From CAILHX01 sp964511385 (GTDB lineage: Bacteria; Pseudomonadota; Gammaproteobacteria; Burkholderiales; Methylophilaceae): a DNA stretch of 64,000 bases. The stretch covers positions 32,061 through 96,060 of the forward strand of contig CAZEFE010000009.1 in the NCBI GenBank assembly GCA_964511385.1, given 5' to 3'. Shown one piece after another: positions 43,866 to 52,600 of the stretch; position 1 is the stretch's first letter; every line of letters begins with the position of its first letter. Below the pieces are notes generated by a model, which was not told where the DNA came from, ran no database searches, and saw only the letters and a list, made by a program, of their open reading frames with translations. The position numbers were made by a program, and so were the translations under genes.

Positions 43866-44732
43866 TTGAGCAGTTTTGTCCCGCAGGAATTCCATTACCG
43901 CCTGGGCTGGCGCGCGCATGGCGCACGGCCAGGATCGCATCTGACGCGTACGCCGGGCGGAGTCGCCGATTTTCGCGGCTATGCGTCCTTTCTTGATCAT
44001 CCCGATCCACGACGCATCGATGCGCGTGCCACTCTGAGCAGCATGCCGCGCCGCCTCATGGTGCGCACCTTCAACGAGCGCGGCGCCATCACGGTGTATG
44101 CGGTGATCGACCTGTCCGCTTCCATGCGCTTTGAAGGCGTGGCGCAGAAGCATGTGCTGGCGGCGGAGATCGCCGCATCGATTGCCTGGTCGGCCACGCG
44201 TGGCGGCGACGCGTTTGGCTTGCTGGCCTGTGATGAGACATTGCGCTTGGAATTGTTCGAGCCGCCGACGACGCGGCGCGGCATGGCGAATGAAATCCGG
44301 CGCCGATTGCTGGCCTGCCGTCCGCTCCACCAGGAGGCGCGTGCTACGGCGCTGCCGCAGGTAGCCGCGCACCTGCACCGCGCGCGGTCACTCGTGTTCC
44401 TGATCTCTGATTTTCATTTTGACGACGGCTTGCGTCGATCCGTGCTGGAGTCACTGTCCGCGCATGACGTGGTTCCCATCGTGTTGTGGGATCCCGCCGA
44501 ATACCGCGATTTGCCTCGCTGGGGCTGGGCGCGCGTGCGCGACATGGAAGGCGGCGGCGAACGCGCGCTGTTCCTGCGTCCGGCTTTGGCGGAAAGCATA
44601 CGGGTTGCCCACGAGGCGCGCCGCGCCGCATTGGTTTCGCAATGCCGCCAGTGGGGTACACGGCGGCCGTTTTTTGTGGAAGACAGGTTCCGGGCGGAAC
44701 ACCTGACGCGCCACATGCTGGAGACTTGCTGA
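43866..44732 (+). CDS. mxaS: MxaS, DUF58/vWA-like protein (mxaFI-linked copy)
   Basis: A 288-residue protein of the same type as the copy at 32161: FLDHPDPRRIDARATLSSMP, then a vWA-like core with AVIDLSASMRFEG and FLISDFHFDDGLRRSV. The start is TTG with TAGGAG six bases upstream; no ATG is better placed. The stop overlaps mxaA as TGATG. It probably links MxaR to the membrane vWA proteins. Confidence 0.9.
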   Translation: MSSFVPQEFHYRLGWRAHGARPGSHLTRTPGGVADFRGYASFLDHPDPRRIDARATLSSMPRRLMVRTFNERGAITVYAVIDLSASMRFEGVAQKHVLAAEIAASIAWSATRGGDAFGLLACDETLRLELFEPPTTRRGMANEIRRRLLACRPLHQEARATALPQVAAHLHRARSLVFLISDFHFDDGLRRSVLESLSAHDVVPIVLWDPAEYRDLPRWGWARVRDMEGGGERALFLRPALAESIRVAHEARRAALVSQCRQWGTRRPFFVEDRFRAEHLTRHMLETC

Positions 44733-45598
44733 TGCTGCGGCTGGGATTATGGTGGTGCCTGCTGCTTCCGCTCCTTGCCTGCGCGGAGGAGGCCGTCAAG
44801 GTGCGCAGCACAGTACGCGAGGCGGATTACACCATCGGCAGCCTAGCGCAACAGCAGATCGACGTGGAAACCCCGCGCGGCTACCGACTGGATGCCGGTT
44901 CGTTGCCGGAAAAGGGGCAGACCGACGCCATCGAGCTGCGCGATGTGCAGTGGGAGATGCACGATGCCGGGACAATCACCCGGCACCGCATTGTGCTTGA
45001 CTGGCAGATTTTCGTAGCCGCCGACAATACGCGCGTATATCCGCTAAAGCCGCTGCAGCTTCAATTCGTGCGCGATGGCAAGGTGCTGGCGGTGCCTGTC
45101 GCGGCGAACAAGGTGATCGTTTCCTCCCTGCTGCCCGCCAAAATAGACCAGCAGCTGGTGCAACCCTACCCGGATGTCGCCCCGCCCCCCATGGAATTAC
45201 GCGCCGCGTGGCTGGCGCTGGGTGCCGGTTTGCTGGCTTTTGTGCTGGCTGCCATTTATTTTGCGCACTATTACGGCTGGCTGTTTCAGTCGCGCTCCCC
45301 CATGCATTTCCGCGCTGCCCAACGCGACATTCGTCGTCTGCGTCTCGGCAACGGCGATGCGCGTCTGGCGCTGCTACGCCTGACGCGTGCGTTCGATGCC
45401 CATGCGGGGTGGGCCGTGAGCCCGGAGCGGCTGGAGACGCTGCTGGCAGAACACCCGGAGATGGCGGCCCTGGCGCAAGACATCTCTGCCTTTTACCGTG
45501 ATGTGCAGCAGGTGTTTTTTGCGGGCATGCAGCCTTCGCATGACGCCGAGGCGCTGGAATTGCTGGCGCGCCGACTGTGTCGGCTGGAAGCCGTATGA
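44732..45598 (+). CDS. mxaA: MxaA (mxaFI-linked copy)
   Basis: A 288-residue protein with signal peptide (LGLWWCLLLPLLACA), periplasmic beta domain, one membrane segment (AAWLALGAGLLAFVLAAIYF) and a cytoplasmic tail, the same plan as the copy at 33021. MxaA is needed for calcium insertion. Overlaps: TGATG with mxaS and ATGA with mxaC. Sequence conservation with the other copy is clearly lower than for MxaR. Confidence 0.88.
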   Translation: MLRLGLWWCLLLPLLACAEEAVKVRSTVREADYTIGSLAQQQIDVETPRGYRLDAGSLPEKGQTDAIELRDVQWEMHDAGTITRHRIVLDWQIFVAADNTRVYPLKPLQLQFVRDGKVLAVPVAANKVIVSSLLPAKIDQQLVQPYPDVAPPPMELRAAWLALGAGLLAFVLAAIYFAHYYGWLFQSRSPMHFRAAQRDIRRLRLGNGDARLALLRLTRAFDAHAGWAVSPERLETLLAEHPEMAALAQDISAFYRDVQQVFFAGMQPSHDAEALELLARRLCRLEAV

Positions 45599-46587
45599 CG
45601 CCGCTGGCAAACCTGCATTTCCTGTCGCCGCTATGGCTGTGGGCGGCAACGCTGGCCGTGGTGCCGCTGCTCACGCGCGGTCAGCCGGCGTTTGCCTATC
45701 CTTCCATCGCCACGCTGCCCGACGATGCGTTGTCGCGCTGGATCGTCCGCCTCTGGCGTATTTGCGGCGCGCTGGCCATCCTGGCGCTGTCCGCCGCGCT
45801 GGCCGGGCCGTATCTGGGCGAGCGCCAGGTCGAAAAGGTCGGTCGTGGCGCGCATATCATGGTGGTGCTGGATCGCAGCGGCAGCATGAACGATGGTTTT
45901 GCCGGGCAGAGCGGTGGCAAGAAAGCTTCCAAGATGGAGGAGGCGCGCGCCGTACTCAAGGATTTCGTGCGCCAGGGGCGCGACGACATGGTGGGCATGG
46001 TCACTTTCAATACCTCGCCGGTTTTCGCCGCCCCACTGACTGCCGACCGCGAAGTGGTGCAAGCCGCGCTGGACGCCACCGAGGCGGGAGGCGCGGGATT
46101 TACCGCAGTGGCGCGTGGCTTGGGCATGGCGCTGGACTATTTCGAGGGCAAGCCGGTGACCGGTGCACGCGCCATCCTGCTGGTTTCCGACGGTGGCGCC
46201 CACCTGGACGGCAAAACGCAGGATATGTTGCGTGCCATGTTCCAGCGCCACAATGCCACGCTCTACTGGATTTACCTGCGCTCCGCCAACGGCCCCAGCC
46301 TCGATGCCCCGGCGGAAGGTGAGAATATCGATGCCTACCCGGAGTATGCCCTGCATCGCTTCTTCCAGACCCTGAGTACCGGCTATCACGTGTATGAGGC
46401 GGAAAACCCGCAAGCGGTGAGGAATGCTGTCGCCGATATTGCGCGGTTGAAGAACAAGCCGACGCGTTATCTCGAAACCCTGGCGCGGGACGACATCGGC
46501 ATGCGGTTTTATGTATTGGCATGGCTATGCGTGGGCGTATTGCTGGCGCTGCAATGGACGGAGGTTAAACAATGGCGCGCCGCGTAA
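45595..46587 (+). CDS. mxaC: MxaC, membrane vWA protein (mxaFI-linked copy)
   Basis: A 330-residue vWA protein: N-terminal membrane segments (LWLWAATLAVVPLL-type and ICGALAILALSAALAG), MIDAS motif MVVLDRSGSMNDGF, ILLVSDGGAHLDG and a C-terminal membrane segment (FYVLAWLCVGVLLAL). The ATG at 45595 overlaps the mxaA stop (ATGA). The gene ends 15 bases inside mxaK. Confidence 0.9.
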   Translation: MTPLANLHFLSPLWLWAATLAVVPLLTRGQPAFAYPSIATLPDDALSRWIVRLWRICGALAILALSAALAGPYLGERQVEKVGRGAHIMVVLDRSGSMNDGFAGQSGGKKASKMEEARAVLKDFVRQGRDDMVGMVTFNTSPVFAAPLTADREVVQAALDATEAGGAGFTAVARGLGMALDYFEGKPVTGARAILLVSDGGAHLDGKTQDMLRAMFQRHNATLYWIYLRSANGPSLDAPAEGENIDAYPEYALHRFFQTLSTGYHVYEAENPQAVRNAVADIARLKNKPTRYLETLARDDIGMRFYVLAWLCVGVLLALQWTEVKQWRAA

Positions 46588-47135
46588 GGCTGTTTCCCTG
46601 GATGGTGGTCATGCTTACGCTTGCCCTGGTCGCGATGGGCTGGGCATCGCGGAGCTTTTATCTGGCGCAGGAATACCGCCATCAGGTGGCTCGCGGCACG
46701 CTGGGTGCGCGACAGTCCGCGCATACTGTGTTTGCCAATGCGCGCTATTACAATAATCATGGTCAGTACGACAAGGCATTGGCGGCTTATGCGGCGGTCA
46801 CCGCCATGGACGATACGGACTTGCGCAAGGCCGCTTTTTACAACAGCGGCAACCTCTATCTGGCGCGCGCCATCCTTCTGCTGGAAACCCAGGGACTCCC
46901 GGCCTGGGACGAAGCCGGGCCGTTGATCGCTCTGGCCAAGGAAAGCTACCAGAAGGCACTGCGCCTGCAACCCGGCTGGTCTGAAGCCAAGTACAACTAC
47001 CAACTGGCGTTGCGCCTCGCACCCTCCACCTATGCCATGCATGGACCGCAACAATACGAGGATGAGGATATCAAGCAGAACGAGGATCCGACAGGATGGC
47101 CGGCGATGCCGGGCAATCCGCGTGGAATGCCGTAA
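46572..47135 (+). CDS. mxaK: MxaK, TPR-like membrane protein (mxaFI-linked copy)
   Basis: A 187-residue protein with one N-terminal membrane segment (PWMVVMLTLALVAMGWASRS) and a helical periplasmic region with two TPR-like units (YDKALAAYAAVTAMDD; AKESYQKALRLQPGWSEAKY). Same plan as the copy at 34882 but divergent in sequence. Stop overlaps the mxaL start as TAATG. Confidence 0.87.
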   Translation: MARRVRLFPWMVVMLTLALVAMGWASRSFYLAQEYRHQVARGTLGARQSAHTVFANARYYNNHGQYDKALAAYAAVTAMDDTDLRKAAFYNSGNLYLARAILLLETQGLPAWDEAGPLIALAKESYQKALRLQPGWSEAKYNYQLALRLAPSTYAMHGPQQYEDEDIKQNEDPTGWPAMPGNPRGMP

Positions 47136-48151
47136 TGCAGACATGGCGAAGATTACTGGTCGCGAGTCGTGGGCGACGCGGCCTGCCGCTTGCGTTTCTG
47201 CTGTTGACGCTATGTCTGTTCGCGCCGCAAGCCGTGTTGCCCGCGCGCGTGGCAGACTGGTTTATCGTGGTGGACATCACGCAGAGCATGAATGTGCGTG
47301 ATTATAGTTTGGGTGGCAAAAACATCAGCCGTCTCGAATTTGCCAAGACGGCAATCCGGGAAAGCCTGCGGGATTTGCCGTGCGGTTCACGCATATCTCT
47401 TGGGTTGTTCACCGAACGCGACACCCTGCCGGTTACCCGCCCGCTGGAAGTCTGTAGCCATTACGCGGCGCTCGACCAGATTGTGGCGCGCATGGACTGG
47501 CGCATGGCCTGGGCGGCGGATTCCTTCATTGCGCACGGCCTGTACAGCGCCATCGAACAATCCGCCCGGCTGGGCGCGGAAACCCGCCTCATGTTCATCA
47601 CCGACGGCAACCAAGCGCCACCCGCCGATCCACGCTATATGCCGGTATTCTCCGGCAAGCCGGGCGCGGTCAGGGGGGCCATACTGGGGAGCGGAAAACC
47701 CACATTGAGCGCTATTCCCAAGCTGGATGCTCACGACGAAATTGGTGGGTACTGGACGCAGGAAGAGGCGCAACAGTACGGCAATTTCGGCATGGCTGAA
47801 ACCTTGTCGGTATTGGCGATGGAGCAGGGGCAGCACGACCGCAACGCCGGTCACGGGCCGGGTAATGCGTTATTGACCTCGGCACACATGTCGAAGCTGG
47901 ATGAAACCAATTTGAGGAGGCTCTCCGCTGTCACCGGCTTGAGTTACGCGCGTCTGGACGACTTCCAATCCATAAAACGCGCCATGCTGGAACCCGGCAT
48001 GCGCACATGGCGCTCAACACTGACCGATCTGCGCCCGTGGCTGGGGGCGCCGGCCTTGTTGTTCATTCTGCTGTTTTTTATTCCGCCGGCATGGCAAACC
48101 AGGCCGGCGGAAATTCTATATTTCCTCAATCCCAAACGGAGAACTGCATGA
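47135..48151 (+). CDS. mxaL: MxaL, vWA protein (mxaFI-linked copy)
   Basis: A 338-residue protein: N-terminal hydrophobic segment (LPLAFLLLTLCLFAPQAVLP), periplasmic vWA domain with MIDAS motif VVDITQSMNVRD and MFITDGNQAPP, and a C-terminal membrane segment (APALLFILLFFIPPAW). The start at 47135 overlaps the mxaK stop (TAATG); an ATG at 47096 is possible. The stop overlaps mxaD as ATGA. Confidence 0.9.
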   Translation: MQTWRRLLVASRGRRGLPLAFLLLTLCLFAPQAVLPARVADWFIVVDITQSMNVRDYSLGGKNISRLEFAKTAIRESLRDLPCGSRISLGLFTERDTLPVTRPLEVCSHYAALDQIVARMDWRMAWAADSFIAHGLYSAIEQSARLGAETRLMFITDGNQAPPADPRYMPVFSGKPGAVRGAILGSGKPTLSAIPKLDAHDEIGGYWTQEEAQQYGNFGMAETLSVLAMEQGQHDRNAGHGPGNALLTSAHMSKLDETNLRRLSAVTGLSYARLDDFQSIKRAMLEPGMRTWRSTLTDLRPWLGAPALLFILLFFIPPAWQTRPAEILYFLNPKRRTA

Positions 48152-48660
48152 AACGATACGTCCCCTTACTGATGCTGCTGGTGACAATGACGGCGGCCGC
48201 TCACGGCCCGACGCCGCGAAAAACCGAAGAATCCATCGCGATCAAGGCCTCGGCGGACACGATATGGAAAAACCTCGGCGATTTGTGCGGCATTGCGGCG
48301 TGGCACCCGGATGTTGCTGCCTGTACTTCGTCGGAACCCAATAAACGCACGCTGACACTGAAAAATGGCGGTGTGGTTAATGAGGAGTTTGACGAGATAC
48401 TGGATAGTGAAAAATCCATATCCTATCGCATTGCCGGGGAAGTGGACCCCAAGGCCATTGCCGTGAGTTCACTCAACGGACGCATAAAAATTACGCAGGA
48501 TAGCGATCAGGCCAAGGTGACCTGGATGGCGCGATATTACCGTGCATTTACCGGCAACGAGCCGCCACCCGGGCAGGATGACGAGGCGGCCATGCAGGCG
48601 ATTAACGGATACATTGCTGGGGCGTTGCAAGGACTCAAGGCGCGGATGGAGCAGCAGTAA
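48148..48660 (+). CDS. mxaD: MxaD, periplasmic SRPBCC-fold protein
   Basis: A 170-residue exported protein (signal LLMLLVTMTAAAHG) with an SRPBCC/polyketide-cyclase-like fold: IKASADTIWKNLGDLCGIAA, then a WHPDVAAC segment and a C-terminal helix. MxaD of Methylobacterium improves electron flow from methanol dehydrogenase to cytochrome cL. GGAG lies six bases upstream and the start overlaps mxaL. A related protein is encoded in the xox cluster at 54672. Confidence 0.9.
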   Translation: MKRYVPLLMLLVTMTAAAHGPTPRKTEESIAIKASADTIWKNLGDLCGIAAWHPDVAACTSSEPNKRTLTLKNGGVVNEEFDEILDSEKSISYRIAGEVDPKAIAVSSLNGRIKITQDSDQAKVTWMARYYRAFTGNEPPPGQDDEAAMQAINGYIAGALQGLKARMEQQ

Positions 48661-48769
48661 GAAAAGCGCAGGTGATGATGATTCCCGGTTTTGGTGAGAA
48701 TTTTTCCCATGCGAAGCGGGGAGTTGATCCAATGTTGTTTATTTCCTCTTGAAATTATAGTGCTCATAC

Positions 48770-48792
48770 GCTTTTCCATCTGTCGGAAAAGC
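48770..48792. promoter_or_regulatory. Inverted repeat upstream of xoxF
   Basis: GCTTTTCC and GGAAAAGC form a perfect 8-base inverted repeat with a seven-base spacer, ending 31 bases before the xoxF start. A TATAGT-like sequence lies about 10 bases before it. It may be an operator or leader hairpin. The remaining 163-base intergenic region shows no other clear signal. Confidence 0.4.
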
Positions 48793-48823
48793 TGGAGATT
48801 CCTAATCAATCAAGGAGGAAACA

Positions 48824-50737
48824 ATGAAACAACAACATTTTGCGTTACGCGCCGTTTACGCGGCAGTGGGCGCGGTGGCGATGCTGGGCGTGGTTGGCTC
48901 CGCAGTCGCCAACGAGGAGATCATCAAACGCAGCAAGGATCACAACATGTGGGCGGCACCGGGCCAGAACCTGGCACTGCACCGTCACAGCCAGTTGAAA
49001 GACATCAACACCGGCAACGTGAAGAACCTGCAAATGATCTGGTCGCAGTCTTCCGGCACGCTGCGCGGCCATGAAGGCCAGCCGGTGGTAGTGGAGCACA
49101 ATGGCAAGCCGATGATGTACATGGTGTCCGGTTGGCCTAACATTGTTCAGGCACTGGACTTGTCCGATCCTGACCATCCCAAGCAAATCTGGAACTACAC
49201 CAAGAAGACCGACCGTGATGAGTCCGCCGTGCCACGCGCCTGCTGCGACACCATCAACCGCGGCCTGAACTATGCCGACGGCAAGGTTATTTTTCATACC
49301 CTGGACGGTTTCCTGATCGCGCTGGATGCAACAACCGGCAAGGAAGTCTGGGTGACCAAGCATGCCTACCCCGACAAGGGTGAAACCCATTCCGGTCCGG
49401 CACTGGTGGCTGACAAGTATGTGATCGCCGGTTTCGGTGGTGACGAATTTGCCGCGCGCGGCCGTATGGTGGCGTATGACCTGAAGACCGGCAAGGAAGT
49501 CTGGAAGAAACACAGCAACGGTTCCGACGAAGATATCGGCATGACCAAGGATACCAACAAGGCTAATCCGCACTACGGCGTGGCTGGCATGAATATTGGC
49601 AAGACTTATCCTGGCAAAGACGGCGATGAGTACAAAATCGGCGGCGGCGCGCCTTGGGCCTGGTTCAGCTATGACCCGAAACTGCGTCTGGTGTATGCCG
49701 GTACCGGTAATCCCGGCCACTGGTCACCGGCCTATCGTTGTGGCGAAACTGGCGGCAACCTGACCCACGAAAAGTGTAACGAAGTGGATCCAAAGACCAA
49801 TGTCGGCAAGTGGGATAACAAGTGGTCCATGACCATCATGGCGCGCGACATCGATACCGGTAACCTGGTGTGGGCCTACCAGAAGACCCCGTTCGACCAG
49901 TGGGACTATGACGGCGTGAACGAGAACATCCTCGTCGACGGTCTGGAAGTGGACGGCAAGAAGCATGATGCGCTGGTGAACTTTGACCGTAACGGCTTTG
50001 CCTACGTGCTTGACCGCAAGGACGGCACCCTGCTGCGCGCCAACAAGTTCGTCACCGTCAACTGGGCGGAAAAAGTAGATTTGAAAACAGGTCGCCCGAT
50101 CAAGGTGAAAGAGCATTCGCCGTTTGCCCGTGACGTCAACACCCAAGCCTGTCCGTCCGCCATGGGCGGCAAGGACCAGCAACCTGCGGCAGTGGATCCA
50201 AAAGAGCCCAACATCTTCTATGTACCGACCAACAACTGGTGTATGGAAGACGAGCCGCAAGAGCGTACCCACACCCAGCAGGGTACGGTGTACGTGTTCG
50301 CCAACGTCTATATGTATCCTGAAAAACCGGGTGTGACCGGCAAGTTCAAGAAGTTCGACGTGGTGAGCGGCAAGACCCTGTGGGAAATTCCTGATCCATA
50401 TCCTAACTGGGGCGGCGCTCTGGTGACCGATGGCGGCCTGGCTTTCTACGGTTCCCTGGGCGGTGACTTCCGCGCGGTTGACCGCAAGAACGGCAAGGTG
50501 CTGTGGCAACGCAAGCTGGCCTCCGGCATCATCGGCAACCCGATCACCTACAAGGTCAAGGGCAAGCAGTATGTGTCCGTGTGGACAGGTATCGGTGGCT
50601 GGATTGGCCTGCCGGTGACTGCTGGCCTGGACATGGACGACAAGTATGGCGCGATTGGTGCAACGGCGATGGCCAAGGCTTCCGGGCTGGACAAAATCCC
50701 GCAGGGTGGCACGTTGTTCACTTTCCGTCTGGATTGA
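48824..50737 (+). CDS. xoxF: Lanthanide-type PQQ methanol dehydrogenase XoxF
   Basis: A 637-residue periplasmic quinoprotein alcohol dehydrogenase. Signal peptide ends SAVA/NEE. Vicinal disulfide C140-C141 (PRACCDTIN). The catalytic site FDQWDYDGVNEN has Asp361 and, two residues on, Asp363, the extra ligand typical of rare-earth-dependent XoxF. Compared with MxaF at 39093 there is a 23-residue insertion before DNKWSMTI carrying two cysteines (C306, C318). AGGAGG lies before the ATG. No small subunit gene is present. A strong hairpin terminator follows. Closest subgroup not decided. Confidence 0.95.
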   Translation: MKQQHFALRAVYAAVGAVAMLGVVGSAVANEEIIKRSKDHNMWAAPGQNLALHRHSQLKDINTGNVKNLQMIWSQSSGTLRGHEGQPVVVEHNGKPMMYMVSGWPNIVQALDLSDPDHPKQIWNYTKKTDRDESAVPRACCDTINRGLNYADGKVIFHTLDGFLIALDATTGKEVWVTKHAYPDKGETHSGPALVADKYVIAGFGGDEFAARGRMVAYDLKTGKEVWKKHSNGSDEDIGMTKDTNKANPHYGVAGMNIGKTYPGKDGDEYKIGGGAPWAWFSYDPKLRLVYAGTGNPGHWSPAYRCGETGGNLTHEKCNEVDPKTNVGKWDNKWSMTIMARDIDTGNLVWAYQKTPFDQWDYDGVNENILVDGLEVDGKKHDALVNFDRNGFAYVLDRKDGTLLRANKFVTVNWAEKVDLKTGRPIKVKEHSPFARDVNTQACPSAMGGKDQQPAAVDPKEPNIFYVPTNNWCMEDEPQERTHTQQGTVYVFANVYMYPEKPGVTGKFKKFDVVSGKTLWEIPDPYPNWGGALVTDGGLAFYGSLGGDFRAVDRKNGKVLWQRKLASGIIGNPITYKVKGKQYVSVWTGIGGWIGLPVTAGLDMDDKYGAIGATAMAKASGLDKIPQGGTLFTFRLD

Positions 50738-50764
50738 TGCTGATTTGCAGTTGATGTGAAACCT

Positions 50765-50808
50765 GCCGGGTGGGTGGCGTACAACGCGCCACCCACCCGG
50801 CATTTTTG
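50765..50808 (+). terminator. Terminator after xoxF
   Basis: A perfect 15-base stem (GCCGGGTGGGTGGCG with CGCCACCCACCCGGC), a seven-base loop and ATTTTTG. It should stop most xoxF transcripts or stabilise their 3' ends, leaving lower expression of the genes downstream. Confidence 0.93.
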
Positions 50809-50888
50809 TGAGTTCTTGGCAAAAACTGTATGTCCGAGTGCGATTTTTTCCAAGGATTTATGGCTTCTTCATCACAACAGGGTTTGAA

Positions 50889-52511
50889 ATGAAACGAAAC
50901 TATGGTGCCGTCCTGCTGGCTTGTTCCTTGAGCCTTTCAGTGTTTCCAGTTGTTGCTGACAACATCGCGCCGCTACGCGTGTGCGCCGACCCCGGCAACA
51001 TGCCGATTACCAGCGACAAGGGTGAAGGCTACAGCAACAAGATCGCCACGATTATTGCCGAAGCCATGGGCACGACTACCACCTATTTTTACCGCCCTTA
51101 CCTGGAGCGCGGGTTGACGCGCCAGACCTTCGACAACAACGAGTGCGACATCCTGATGGATATGTCGCCCGACGACGAACGCATGCTGGTGACGATGCCG
51201 GTGTATCGCAGCACTTTCGTGCTGGCCTACCGTAACGACAAGGGTATCGACATCAAGAGCCTGGATGATCCCAGGTTGCTGAACGAATACCAGGTGGGGG
51301 TGTTCCAGCATTCGGCCATCCGCACCGTGTTGCAGGAACACGGCATCAATCGCAACAATACCGAGGTGCGCAGCATCAGCCATGACGCCGATTTGCACCC
51401 GGAAAACCAGCCGCATCATCAGGTGCAGGATGTGGTGGATGGCAAACTGGATGTCGCCGCCATCTGGGGGCCGATGGCGGGCTGGTACAAGGCCATGAAG
51501 CATGCGCCGGTCACCATCCTGCCGGTCAATCGCATGGAAGACCATACGCAGATGGAGTTCGGCTTGGGCATTGGCATGAAGAAAAATGCCAAGGAGTTGA
51601 AAGCCCGCATCGAAAAAGCCATGCTGGATAACAAGGACAAAATCCGCAAGGTGCTGGATGACTACGGCGTGCCGCTGGTCGAGTGCGCGGAATGCGTGGT
51701 TTCCGGCGATATTCCTTCGCATGGCGCCTACCAGCCGCGCGCCAAGGTTGCGCAAAAGAACCTAGTGCCCAAGCAGTCCGCCCCGGAGCAACTTCCGGCC
51801 ATGATCGACGAAGCCCTGCGGCAAGGTTCAACCCTGGAGCAGGAGTTGCATAACGCCACCATCGCGCGGGATTCCACCCGCATTGAGTACCTGCTCAAAC
51901 GCGGCGCCAACGTCAACGCGCGTGATACCGAAGGGCTGACCCCGTTGATGGTCGCAGTGAAAAGCGAGGATTTGAGCGTGGTGAACGGCCTGCTGGAATA
52001 CCAGGCCGATCCGAATTTGCAGGATAACGATGGCTGGACGGCGGCCATGCATGCCGTGCGCTTTAACGAGCCCAAGGTGTTTCGCCTGATGGGCAGGTTC
52101 AAGGCGGATTTCAACCTGGTCAACAAGGATGGCATGACCGCGCTGGCCATGGCGGTGTATGACAACAAGGCTAACGCGGCCGTGGCCATGCTGGATAACG
52201 CCGCCAATCCCGACAAAGCAATGGGAGCCGCCCGATACACCGCGCTGATGCTGGCGGTGCAGCGCGGCAACCTGACCATGGCGCAAACCCTGTTGCAGTA
52301 CAAGGCTAATCCCAGCGCCAGGAACGCGGGTGGTGTGACCCCGTTGATGATTGCCGCGGTCAAGGATCAGGAAATGATCGTTTCTCTGCTGCTGAAATCG
52401 GGTGCCAATGCGTCCTTGAAGGATGGCGAGGGCAAAACCGCGCTGATGCTGGCCAAGGAACATGATGCGAACAAGGCGTTGGCGATGTTGCAAGCGAGCG
52501 GGGCGCCGTAA
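50889..52511 (+). CDS. xoxJ: XoxJ-type binding protein fused to ankyrin repeats
   Basis: A 540-residue exported protein (signal ending PVVA/DNI). Residues 28 to about 265 are the MxaJ/XoxJ-type binding domain (LRVCADPGNMPITSDKGEGY; CDILMDMSPDDERML; AAIWGPMAGWY). A linker with CAEC (266-269) leads to about six ankyrin repeats at roughly 318-540 (GANVNARDTEGLTPLMVAVK; KANPSARNAGGVTPLMIAAV; GANASLKDGEGKTALMLA). MxaJ at 40974 has no such tail. The ankyrin part offers a protein-binding surface, perhaps holding XoxF, XoxG or propellers together. There is one continuous frame, so the fusion is real in this sequence. Confidence 0.92.
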   Translation: MKRNYGAVLLACSLSLSVFPVVADNIAPLRVCADPGNMPITSDKGEGYSNKIATIIAEAMGTTTTYFYRPYLERGLTRQTFDNNECDILMDMSPDDERMLVTMPVYRSTFVLAYRNDKGIDIKSLDDPRLLNEYQVGVFQHSAIRTVLQEHGINRNNTEVRSISHDADLHPENQPHHQVQDVVDGKLDVAAIWGPMAGWYKAMKHAPVTILPVNRMEDHTQMEFGLGIGMKKNAKELKARIEKAMLDNKDKIRKVLDDYGVPLVECAECVVSGDIPSHGAYQPRAKVAQKNLVPKQSAPEQLPAMIDEALRQGSTLEQELHNATIARDSTRIEYLLKRGANVNARDTEGLTPLMVAVKSEDLSVVNGLLEYQADPNLQDNDGWTAAMHAVRFNEPKVFRLMGRFKADFNLVNKDGMTALAMAVYDNKANAAVAMLDNAANPDKAMGAARYTALMLAVQRGNLTMAQTLLQYKANPSARNAGGVTPLMIAAVKDQEMIVSLLLKSGANASLKDGEGKTALMLAKEHDANKALAMLQASGAP

Positions 52512-52600
52512 CCTGATTTTTTGAGGATATGCCCGGTGCTCAACAAGCGGTAATGGTTTTTTTGGTGCAGTTAATTCTGATTGTTTTTGAAAGGATGGTT

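Noticed and set aside
42828..44378. 516-residue minus-strand frame opposite mxaR and mxaS
   Set aside because: It spans two coding genes on the other strand, which is typical of a shadow frame.
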